From positions 1 to 6,310 of the forward strand of contig JAKBCD010000120.1 of NCBI GenBank assembly GCA_021808205.1: a stretch of DNA of 6,310 nt. Direction: 5' to 3'. Both the position numbers and the translations under genes were made by a program. The stretch comes from Pseudomonadota bacterium (GTDB lineage: Bacteria > Pseudomonadota > Alphaproteobacteria > Acetobacterales > Acetobacteraceae). The notes under the pieces were generated by a model. That model saw only the letters and a list, made by a program, of their open reading frames with translations, was not told where the DNA came from and ran no database searches. Below are positions 1 through 6,310 of this stretch, piece after piece; the first letter of the stretch is position 1; each line of letters begins with the position of its first letter.

Positions 1-136
1 GGCGGGTGACCACCATCTGCGCCAGCAGCGGCGTGTAGCGCGTGAAAATCGCCTTGCCGGCAAAGCGCAAGCCCGCACCCAGCGTATCCAGGCGCTCATT
101 CAATGCGGGTTTTTCCAAGCGGCGGGGTGCTTTCAA
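1..136 (-). CDS. N-terminal fragment of an unidentified protein, possibly radical SAM
   Basis: An open minus-strand frame enters from the left edge and gives 45 codons with natural-looking composition, ending ...RYTPLLAQMVVTR at the edge. The other frames here are Arg-rich shadows or contain stops. An in-frame stop lies at 158-160 and no in-frame ATG is available before the Met near the edge, so the start must be a TTG: 136, 118 and 103 are candidates. None has a convincing Shine-Dalgarno; the one at 103 has a GGAAA 8 nt upstream. The ending 'QMVVTR' resembles the strand just before the CxxxCxxC cluster motif of radical SAM enzymes, but that motif would lie outside the window, so the family call is a guess. 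The gene lies 107 nt beyond the groEL stop and behind a terminator, so it is probably transcribed separately. Confidence 0.5.
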   Translation of the reverse strand, partial: MKAPRRLEKPALNERLDTLGAGLRFAGKAIFTRYTPLLAQMVVTR

Positions 137-190
137 CGCGGTTAAATGGAAGCTGGCTTAGAGAAGCACGGGCATAAATTCAATGCCAAC

Positions 191-219
191 AAAAAACCCC
201 GGCATTTCTGCCGGGGTTT
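191..219 (-). terminator. Intrinsic terminator of the groESL operon
   Basis: Read on the minus strand, an 11-bp perfect stem (arms 209-219 and 194-204, AAACCCCGGCA with its complement) closes a GAAA tetraloop and runs straight into a T6 tract (191-196). It sits 24 nt past the groEL stop codon. A GC-rich stem, stable loop and U-run are the textbook parts of a Rho-independent terminator. Read in the plus direction it has only a short T-run, so it mainly acts leftward. Confidence 0.93.
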
Positions 220-243
220 CCTGTTTCAACCTGAGTGGCCGGA

Positions 244-1902
<1,659 letters not shown>

Positions 1903-1917
1903 TTATGTTTGAAGCGG

Positions 1918-1960
1918 CCTGATTTGGACTCCGCGGCTCAAGCGCCGCTCCGTCATCAGG
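1918..1960 (-). promoter_or_regulatory. Imperfect hairpin in the groES-groEL spacer
   Basis: The 93-nt spacer contains a nested inverted repeat: outer arms CCTGAT (1918-1923) and ATCAGG (1955-1960), then GAC (1927-1929) with GTC (1952-1954), a symmetric TCC/TCC internal loop, and inner arms GCGGC (1933-1937) with GCCGC (1944-1948) around a 6-nt loop. That is 14 pairs with only one 3-nt bulge (1924-1926). It starts 13 nt upstream of the groEL Shine-Dalgarno and has no U-run, so it is not a terminator. Known precedent: groESL mRNA of Agrobacterium tumefaciens is cleaved between the two genes after heat shock. A role here in processing, stability or relative groEL expression is inference. Confidence 0.55.
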
Positions 1961-1983
1961 ACGCGATTCGATGGCGTGAGAAA

Positions 1984-2277
1984 TTAAGCGGCGATGATGC
2001 CCAGAATGTCGGATTCCTTCATGATCAGCAGGTCTTCCCCGTTGATCTTGACCTCGGTGCCGGACCATTTGCCGAACAGCACGCGGTCGCCCGCCTTCAC
2101 GTCCAGGGCAACAAGCGCGCCGGCTTCGTTACGGGCGCCTGGGCCGGCGGAGATAACCTCGCCTTCCTGCGGCTTTTCCTTGGCGGTGTCGGGAATGATG
2201 ATGCCGCCCGCGGTCTTTTCCTCGGCGGTGATGCGACGGACGACAACGCGGTCGTGCAGAGGGCGGAAATTCGCCAT
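1984..2277 (-). CDS. groES: Co-chaperonin GroES (10 kDa, Cpn10)
   Basis: GroES forms the seven-subunit lid that caps a GroEL ring and makes the folding chamber. The product is 97 residues, normal for the family. It begins [15 protein letters not shown], carries the mobile loop that touches GroEL around residues 17-34 with the hydrophobic GGIIIP tripeptide region at 24-29, and has the conserved [14 protein letters not shown] region and the ending ILGIIA. I chose the ATG at 2277: AGGAG (2285-2289) lies 7 nt upstream and homologues start here. An in-frame ATG at 2295 would add MFRSDH, but it lies upstream of that Shine-Dalgarno and inside the leader hairpin loop, so it is unlikely. First gene of the groES-groEL operon, with CIRCE operators and a structured leader upstream. 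Confidence 0.98.
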   Translation of the reverse strand: MANFRPLHDRVVVRRITAEEKTAGGIIIPDTAKEKPQEGEVISAGPGARNEAGALVALDVKAGDRVLFGKWSGTEVKINGEDLLIMKESDILGIIAA

Positions 2278-2283
2278 ATGATC

Positions 2284-2309
2284 GCTCCTAAACATTATGT
2301 CTTAAAAGC
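2284..2309 (-). promoter_or_regulatory. Candidate FourU-like RNA thermometer over the groES ribosome site
   Basis: In the groES mRNA the 5' arm reads GCUUUUAA, then a bulged G, then ACA; the loop is UAA; the 3' arm reads UGU followed by UUAGGAGC. Eleven pairs form, and the run UUUU (2304-2307) pairs with AGGA of the Shine-Dalgarno (2286-2289) through two A-U and two G-U pairs. The AUG (2275-2277) stays outside the stem. This is the layout of FourU thermometers such as those of Salmonella agsA and Yersinia lcrF: an AU/GU-rich stem that hides the ribosome site when cool and opens when warm. A weaker outer helix is possible, UGGGAA (2310-2315) with UUUCCG in codons 3-5 (2264-2269), which would place the start codon in a bulge; a GGCG/CGCC hairpin in the coding region competes with it. 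The pairing is read directly; the thermosensor role is inferred. Confidence 0.6.
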
Positions 2310-2348
2310 TTCCCAGCCAGTCCGGCCCAATCTGCGGCACCGCGGCTG

Positions 2349-2375
2349 TTAGCACTCCCTGCTTGGGAGTGCCGG
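2349..2375. promoter_or_regulatory. Proximal CIRCE operator (HrcA binding site)
   Basis: On the plus strand this is TTAGCACTC, a 9-nt spacer and GAGTGCCGG. The left arm matches the CIRCE consensus arm exactly; the right arm matches GAGTGCTAA in its first six bases only. CIRCE is the operator of the HrcA repressor, whose activity depends on GroEL, giving feedback control of chaperonin genes. It lies 71 nt upstream of the groES start codon and overlaps the expected start of transcription of the promoter at 2378-2406, so bound HrcA would block initiation. CCC and GGG in the spacer lengthen the dyad to GCACTCCC/GGGAGTGC. Confidence 0.92.
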
Positions 2376-2377
2376 GG

Positions 2378-2406
2378 ATGTAGCCCGACCGACGGGCGAA
2401 AGTCAA
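2378..2406 (-). promoter_or_regulatory. Candidate groESL promoter between the two CIRCE sites
   Basis: On the minus strand TTGACT (2401-2406, five of six bases of the housekeeping -35 box, within CTTGAC as also seen in heat-shock promoters) is followed by 17 nt and CTACAT (2378-2383) as a weak -10. Transcription would begin near 2371, inside the proximal CIRCE, giving a leader of about 94 nt. The -35 lies only 5 bp from the distal CIRCE. The poor -10 means the sigma factor (housekeeping or RpoH type) cannot be decided. Confidence 0.5.
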
Positions 2407-2411
2407 GAAAG

Positions 2412-2438
2412 TTGGCACTCACGATTCAGGAGTGCCAA
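2412..2438. promoter_or_regulatory. Distal CIRCE operator (perfectly symmetric variant)
   Basis: TTGGCACTC, a 9-nt spacer and GAGTGCCAA form a perfect 9-bp inverted repeat. Each arm differs from the CIRCE consensus by one symmetric change (TTAGCACTC to TTGGCACTC), which keeps the dyad complete. It abuts the -35 box of the inner promoter and lies just downstream of the TATAAT box at 2458-2463. Its centre is 63 bp from the centre of the proximal CIRCE. Confidence 0.88.
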
Positions 2439-2457
2439 ACCGCTGGATTCACTGCGG

Positions 2458-2463
2458 ATTATA
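2458..2463 (-). promoter_or_regulatory. Candidate -10 box of an outer groESL promoter
   Basis: The minus strand carries a perfect TATAAT here, unusual in such GC-rich DNA. No good -35 is present at 16-18 nt upstream (only GCAGCC-like sequence) and there is no extended -10 TG. If it is used, transcription would begin near 2451, about 13 nt before the distal CIRCE, which would then be its operator. A chance match is possible. Confidence 0.3.
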
Positions 2464-2479
2464 GCTGGTAAACCCCGGG

Positions 2480-2538
2480 GGCTGCGTGTGGCAGCCTGAT
2501 GAAATTGTCAGAGCAAGCCGGGCGGCCGCGGACAAATT
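2480..2538 (-). other. Two weak hairpins downstream of the methyltransferase gene
   Basis: Two inverted repeats follow the methyltransferase stop codon. The nearer pairs AATTGTC (2503-2509) with GACAA and TT (2531-2538, one bulged A) around a GC-rich 21-nt loop containing GCGGCCGC. The farther is GGCTGC (2480-2485) with GCAGCC (2491-2496) around 5 nt. Neither is followed by a U-run in the minus direction, so I do not call an intrinsic terminator; they could serve as 3' end protection. The spacer 2439-2542 holds nothing else I can support apart from the TATAAT box. Confidence 0.25.
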
Positions 2539-2542
2539 GCCC

Positions 2543-3202
2543 TTAGTTCGGCAGCTCCACCAGCCGGAACAGTCCCAGCGGCTGCATGTTCCGCACCTTC
2601 GCCGTGGCCAGATCATCCGCCCTGAACATATGCCCCAGCCGGAAATCCGGGTGCCAGCCCAGCAGGCCGGAGGCAGGCGCCATGGCGCGCTCAACCCACC
2701 AGATTGGCCCGCTCTCCCGTGCAAAATGGTTCACGAACAGAATTTTGCCGCCGGGCTTCACCACCCGGCGCAGTTCTTTCACCAGGGCGCGCGGGTCTGG
2801 CACCACGGAGGCCACAAACATTGCCACCGCGATGTCGAAGCTGCCATCCTCGAAGCTGGTGGACTGGGCGTCCATCTCAAGCAGCGACTCGACATTGCGC
2901 AGCCCCATCTCCGCGGCGCGCCGGCGGGCGATGGTCAGCATGTCGCGCGAAAGATCGATGCCGGTAATACGCTTCGCGGCGGTGTAGTGCGGCAGCGCCA
3001 GGCCGGTGCCCACTCCCACTTCCAGCACTTTCGTGCCTGGTAAGGCGTTCACCGCCGCCACGGCGGCATGGCGGGCGGTGCGGGAGCACAGCCCGAACCA
3101 GCTGTCGTAGGATTTCGCATAGCGGGAGTAGGTGGCGCGAATGGTATCCGCATCCAATTTCGCGCGCGGGCCCTCAAGAGCCGCGCTGGAGACATCTCGC
3201 AT
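2543..3202 (-). CDS. pmtA: SAM-dependent methyltransferase, probably phosphatidylethanolamine N-methyltransferase
   Basis: The 219-residue product is a soluble class I methyltransferase. Residues 1-50 hold a YSRYAKSYDSWFG segment (25-37) typical of the UbiE/PmtA-like group. Motif I is VLEVGVGTG at 59-67 (SAM glycine loop); GIDLS at 81-85 carries the acidic residue that binds the SAM ribose; MDA at 110-112 and SFD at 121-123 follow; VVKPGG at 147-152 and VNHF at 157-160 end the fold. The pattern VGVGTGLALPHY, AMFVASVVPDP and VNHF resembles the Rhodobacter-type PmtA, which methylates phosphatidylethanolamine stepwise toward phosphatidylcholine at the inner membrane face. The ATG at 3202 has AAGGA (3209-3213) 6 nt upstream. 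It follows the dsbD-like gene by 81 nt on the same strand; co-transcription is possible. The methyltransferase fold is certain, the lipid substrate likely but not proven; another small-molecule substrate is the alternative. Confidence 0.85.
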   Translation of the reverse strand: MRDVSSAALEGPRAKLDADTIRATYSRYAKSYDSWFGLCSRTARHAAVAAVNALPGTKVLEVGVGTGLALPHYTAAKRITGIDLSRDMLTIARRRAAEMGLRNVESLLEMDAQSTSFEDGSFDIAVAMFVASVVPDPRALVKELRRVVKPGGKILFVNHFARESGPIWWVERAMAPASGLLGWHPDFRLGHMFRADDLATAKVRNMQPLGLFRLVELPN

Positions 3203-3224
3203 CCTATATCCTTGGCGCCGTCAT

Positions 3225-3245
3225 AAAAAAGCAACCCACCTTTGC
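3225..3245 (-). terminator. Weak possible terminator after the DsbD-like gene
   Basis: On the minus strand GCAA (3242-3245), a 7-nt loop and TTGC (3231-3234) lead into T6 (3225-3230), 39 nt after the DsbD-like stop codon. The U-run is good but the stem has only 4 bp, so termination would be inefficient at best. A larger pairing, TTGCG (3263-3267) with CGCAA (3242-3246), competes with it. The U-run ends 22 nt before the methyltransferase start codon. Confidence 0.25.
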
Positions 3246-3283
3246 GCGTATTAGGCAGCGACCGCAATGGGCTTAGAGTTTTT

Positions 3284-5185
3284 TTAACCAGAAAGCGTGT
3301 GTTCCACGATTCCGGGGGTGAGAATCTGCGGCAGAATTTCCGCCGCGCCGCCGGGCGGGTAATAAAGGTAAAGCGGCACGCCGGCGCGGTGGTTTGCTGC
3401 CAGCAGCGCGGTGATGGAGGGGGTGCGGTTTGTCCAGTCGCCCACCAGCACCGCCACATTCCTGGCCTTGAACAAGGCTTGCACCGGGGCGGTGGCCAGC
3501 GTCCCGTGTTCGTTCACCTGGCAGGTAATGCACCAGGCGGCGGTGAGATCGATGAACACGGGCCGCCCGGCGGCGCGCAGGCTCGCGAGGCGGGCCGCGC
3601 TATAGGGTTGCGCTCCGGGCAGGGTAAGGGCGGCGCCAGCGGGTGCGGCATGCAGAAACGGCAGCAGCGCCAAAACCGCCACCGCGAAAACCGGGCGGCG
3701 CGGCAGTGTGGCGCCCAAGACCAGCGCCCCCGCCGCCAGCAGCAAGAGGCCCGGCACGCCCGCCTGCCGGAACAGCACCCAGCCCAGCCAGGAAAAGGTG
3801 GCGAACATGGGCAAGGCGAGGATTTTCTGCGCCACCGCCATCCAGCGCCCCGGCCGGGGCAGGCATGCGGCCAGATACGGTGCCGCCGCCAGCAGCAGAA
3901 TGGGCAAGGCCAGCCCCAGCCCCAGTGCCAGAAACAACCCCATGGCTGGCAGCGGCGGCAGGGCTAGGGCAGCGGCGATGGCGGCACCCATGAAGGGCGC
4001 GGTGCAGGGCGTGGCCACCAGCACCGCCAGCAAGCCGGTAAGGAAACTATGCTGTGCCGGAAGCCGCCCGATAAACCCCGGCATGGAGAGATGAAACATT
4101 CCCGCCAGGCTCAGCCCCGCCGCCAGAATCACCCAGGCCGCCAGCGCCACGAAAATGGGCGACTGGAACTGGAACCCCCAAAACGCCGCCACGCCCAAAG
4201 CCCGCAGGCTCAGCAGCACCCCGCCCAGCGCGGCCATGGAACCCAGAACGCCCGCCGTGTAGCCCAAAGCCTCGCGCCTGATATGCCCATGCGCCGCGCC
4301 GCCCAGCCGGGCGAAGGCCACCGCCTTCATCGCCAGCACAGGAAACACGCAGGGCATGAGATTCAGCAGCAATCCGCCCGCCAGCGCCAGCAGCCACCAA
4401 GGCGCATGGGGCGCGGGCGTTGTTGGTGCCGCGGTGAGTGCCAGCGCCTGCATCTGCCCGCTCGGGTCGGTGAGTTCCAGCACGCCGGGCAGGGTTGCAG
4501 GCGCGGCCCCGGCCAGTTTCAGGTGCAGTTGCAGCCCGTCCGCCGTGAAGGAAAGCGGCTGTGGGGCGTTGTTGATCAGTACGTCGGGCGAATAAGGAAA
4601 AAACCGGGCGGATTTCACCTGCGCGGCGGTCACGCCCGTCAGGCTCAGCGTGCCATCCCTGGCAAGCCGCGCTGCATAAGGCGAGGGCACGATGGACGGT
4701 GCGGCGGGGAACAGTCCGGCCTCGGCGGAACCGCCACCATTCAAGGCCAGGGTGAAGCTGGCATGTTCGGGAATGCAGATGTCCGAGCAGACCAGCCAGC
4801 GTGCCTGCACCGCCACGCTGCTGCCGCTCACGTGGCTGGCGGTGAAGGGCAGCACCACATGGCCGGAAAGCACATAGCCGCCAATGCCGCCGAAGGACAA
4901 AAACTCCGGCGCCGGAAAGGTGAGGGCGCTGAGCGTGACTGGCGCCGCTGCCCTCACCTGCGGCGGCAGTCCGGCATCGCCAGGGTCTTGCCAGTAAATA
5001 TGCCAGCCAGGCTTGAGGGTGAATGCCAGCGCCAGTTTCACCTGGCCGTTTTCCGGCTGGTTGGCGGCGGAGATCAGCCGCACCGCATCTTGCGGCGAGG
5101 CGAAAGCTGCGCTCGTGGCGGCGAAGCCGAGGCCTGGGAATAAAAGCAAGGCAAGCAGGAGCAGACAGCGCATCGGTGAAAGCAT
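3284..5185 (-). CDS. DsbD/ScsB-like membrane thiol:disulfide interchange protein
   Basis: Such proteins carry electrons from cytoplasmic thioredoxin across the inner membrane to periplasmic thiol partners. The 633-residue product starts with a signal peptide (1-22, hydrophobic core 8-16, likely cleavage near GFA-A). A periplasmic N-terminal domain (about 25-255) has a Cys pair, C133 and C137 in VCSDICIPE. A membrane domain of roughly eight helices (263-512) holds the paired cysteines C279 (MPCVFP) and C394 (ATPCTAP). A C-terminal thioredoxin-like domain has WCITC (C552, C555). All three redox pairs are intact. The N-terminal C-x3-C and the length, greater than E. coli DsbD (565), favour the ScsB-like branch linked to copper tolerance and cytochrome or disulfide maturation. 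The start is uncertain: neither Met1 (5185) nor Met5 (5173) has a clear Shine-Dalgarno. It is divergent from hrpB and followed by pmtA. Confidence 0.93.
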   Translation of the reverse strand: MLSPMRCLLLLALLLFPGLGFAATSAAFASPQDAVRLISAANQPENGQVKLALAFTLKPGWHIYWQDPGDAGLPPQVRAAAPVTLSALTFPAPEFLSFGGIGGYVLSGHVVLPFTASHVSGSSVAVQARWLVCSDICIPEHASFTLALNGGGSAEAGLFPAAPSIVPSPYAARLARDGTLSLTGVTAAQVKSARFFPYSPDVLINNAPQPLSFTADGLQLHLKLAGAAPATLPGVLELTDPSGQMQALALTAAPTTPAPHAPWWLLALAGGLLLNLMPCVFPVLAMKAVAFARLGGAAHGHIRREALGYTAGVLGSMAALGGVLLSLRALGVAAFWGFQFQSPIFVALAAWVILAAGLSLAGMFHLSMPGFIGRLPAQHSFLTGLLAVLVATPCTAPFMGAAIAAALALPPLPAMGLFLALGLGLALPILLLAAAPYLAACLPRPGRWMAVAQKILALPMFATFSWLGWVLFRQAGVPGLLLLAAGALVLGATLPRRPVFAVAVLALLPFLHAAPAGAALTLPGAQPYSAARLASLRAAGRPVFIDLTAAWCITCQVNEHGTLATAPVQALFKARNVAVLVGDWTNRTPSITALLAANHRAGVPLYLYYPPGGAAEILPQILTPGIVEHTLSG

Positions 5186-5221
5186 CGCATGAAACGGCGG
5201 CCTCTGATACCAGGGCGCGGC
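5186..5221. promoter_or_regulatory. 36-bp divergent spacer between the DsbD-like gene and hrpB
   Basis: Two genes start outward from this gap. It is too short to hold both promoters, so promoter elements must lie within the opposite gene's 5' end. I see no convincing -35/-10 pair in either direction. An in-frame ATG for hrpB at 5189 would cut the gap to 3 bp. The minus strand has AGAGG (5202-5206) 16 nt before the DsbD-like ATG, too far to be a normal Shine-Dalgarno. Confidence 0.35.
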
Positions 5222-6310
5222 ATGATTAACCTTCCCGTTACAGAAGCCCTGCCGGACCTGCTGCGCGCCTTGAAACCCGAAGGCGGCAGCGCCGTGCTGG
5301 TGGCCCCGCCCGGGGCGGGTAAAACCACGATGGTGCCATTGGCGGCGCTTGAGGCGGGTTTGGGCAAGATTCTGCTGCTGGAGCCGCGCCGCCTGGCCGC
5401 CCGCGCGGCGGCGATGCGCATGGCGGAGCTTCTGGGCGAGGTGGCGGGTGAGCGTGTGGGCTTCCGCACCCGGTTGGAAAGCGCGGTGGGGCCCGGCACG
5501 CAGATAGAGGTGATCACCGAGGGGCTGCTTACCTCCCGTTTGCTATCAGACCCCGGGCTTTCCGGCGTGAATCTGGTGATTTTCGACGAGGTGCATGAGC
5601 GCAGCCTGGAGGCTGATCTGGCCCTGGCCCTGGTGCGGGACTTGCAGCGCGGCTTAAGGCCGGAATTGCGAATCCTCGCTATGTCCGCCACCGCCGAGGC
5701 GGAAAAATTTTCCGCCCTGCTGGCCGCACCCATTATCGCCAGCGAAGGGAAATTATTTCCGGTCGAGATTGTTCACGCGAAGCGGGATATTATGTCACCG
5801 CGTGACCTTCCGGAAGCCGCCGCCAAGGCGGTGCGCGAGGCGCTTGTGGCGCATCCGGGCGATATTCTCGTCTTTCTACCCGGCATGGCGGAAATCCGGC
5901 GCACCGAGCAGGCCCTGGAACGCTGCCCTGCCCTGGTGCTGCCGCTGCATGGCGACCTCTCCCGCGAGGCGCAGGACAGGGCGCTGCGTGAGCATCAGGA
6001 GCGCCGGGTGGTGCTCTCAACCTCCATCGCGGAAACCTCGCTCACGGTGCCGGGGGTACGGATCGTTATAGATGGCGGGTACCGCCGCGCTCCGGTGCTG
6101 GATGCAAGTTCAGGCCTCACCCGCCTCACTACCCAACGCATCTCCCGCGCTGCCGCGGCACAACGCGCCGGGCGTGCCGGGCGGCTGGGGCCGGGGGTAG
6201 CAATCCGGCTCTGGAGCGAGGCGCTGCACCGTGGCCTGCCGCCATTCGACCGGCCGGAGATTTTCGCCGCCGAACTTTCTGGCCTCGCTCTGGCCTGTGC
6301 CGCCTGGGGG
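5222..6310 (+). CDS. hrpB: ATP-dependent helicase HrpB, N-terminal part (runs off the right edge)
   Basis: HrpB is a bacterial DEAH-type RNA helicase-like ATPase of superfamily 2 whose cellular role is poorly defined. The 363 codons present are about 45% of a usual HrpB (just over 800 residues). Motif order: Walker A APPGAGKTT (28-36), EPRRLAARA (54-62, motif Ia), TEG (99-101), the Walker B box DEVHERS (122-128), SAT (155-157, motif III), FLPG in the linker to the second RecA-like domain, STSIAETSLTVPG (motif V region), and QRAGRAGR (314-321, motif VI). The DEVH form of the box and the DASSGLTRL stretch fit HrpB rather than HrpA. I chose the ATG at 5222 because homologues begin with a short LPxxxxLPxLL lead, seen here at residues 4-14, and AGGG lies 7 nt upstream. 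An in-frame ATG at 5189 would add 11 residues (MKRRPLIPGRG). No frameshift; the C-terminal HrpB-specific domains lie beyond the window. Confidence 0.95.
   Translation, partial: MINLPVTEALPDLLRALKPEGGSAVLVAPPGAGKTTMVPLAALEAGLGKILLLEPRRLAARAAAMRMAELLGEVAGERVGFRTRLESAVGPGTQIEVITEGLLTSRLLSDPGLSGVNLVIFDEVHERSLEADLALALVRDLQRGLRPELRILAMSATAEAEKFSALLAAPIIASEGKLFPVEIVHAKRDIMSPRDLPEAAAKAVREALVAHPGDILVFLPGMAEIRRTEQALERCPALVLPLHGDLSREAQDRALREHQERRVVLSTSIAETSLTVPGVRIVIDGGYRRAPVLDASSGLTRLTTQRISRAAAAQRAGRAGRLGPGVAIRLWSEALHRGLPPFDRPEIFAAELSGLALACAAWG

Noticed and set aside
2480..2496. GGCTGC/GCAGCC hairpin as the methyltransferase terminator
   Set aside because: The stem is followed on the minus strand by CCCGGGG rather than a U-run, so it lacks the second half of an intrinsic terminator.
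2486..3043. A 185-codon plus-strand open frame within the methyltransferase gene
   Set aside because: Antisense shadow with His/Gln/Arg-biased composition; the minus strand encodes clear SAM-binding motifs.
4049..5143. A 364-codon plus-strand open frame within the DsbD-like gene
   Set aside because: Its product is Arg/Gln/His-rich with no domain, while the opposite strand carries signal peptide, membrane helices and three Cys pairs.
5074..5733. A 219-codon minus-strand open frame over the start of hrpB
   Set aside because: Ser/Arg-rich product without recognisable motifs; the plus strand has all helicase motifs in order.

Overview
The window is GC-rich chromosomal DNA from what looks like an alphaproteobacterium. 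The GroEL sequence and the gene content suggest Rhodospirillales/Acetobacteraceae, but that placement is from memory of the family and was not searched. Genes are tightly packed and there is no sign of mobile DNA, RNA genes or CRISPR. All genes are ordinary housekeeping types; the interesting part is the control region of the chaperonin operon.

Layout, left to right. Positions 1-136 (minus) hold the first 45 codons of a gene that leaves the window, perhaps a radical SAM protein. A strong intrinsic terminator (191-219) ends the groESL operon. groEL (244-1890, minus) and groES (1984-2277, minus) are complete; their 93-nt spacer contains a long imperfect hairpin (1918-1960). Upstream of groES (2278-2542) lies a dense control region: a hairpin that would bury the groES Shine-Dalgarno sequence (2284-2309), a CIRCE operator (2349-2375), a candidate promoter (2378-2406), a second CIRCE operator (2412-2438) and a TATAAT box (2458-2463). 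Next come a SAM-dependent methyltransferase of the PmtA type (2543-3202, minus) and a DsbD/ScsB-like thiol:disulfide reductase (3284-5185, minus). Divergent from the latter, with start codons only 36 bp apart, is the N-terminal part of the ATP-dependent helicase gene hrpB (5222-6310, plus), which runs off the right edge.

How it works together. groES and groEL encode the two parts of the chaperonin folding machine. CIRCE sites are the operators of the HrcA repressor, so transcription should rise when HrcA loses activity under protein-folding stress. The sequence also suggests a second, translational layer: a FourU-like, AU/GU-rich hairpin pairs the whole AGGAG of groES and could melt on heating. 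Two operators, a temperature-sensitive leader and a structured groES-groEL spacer would give control at transcription, translation and perhaps mRNA processing. The methyltransferase (membrane phospholipid), DsbD-like protein (periplasmic thiol reduction) and HrpB (RNA helicase-like) have no evident link to the chaperonin beyond proximity.
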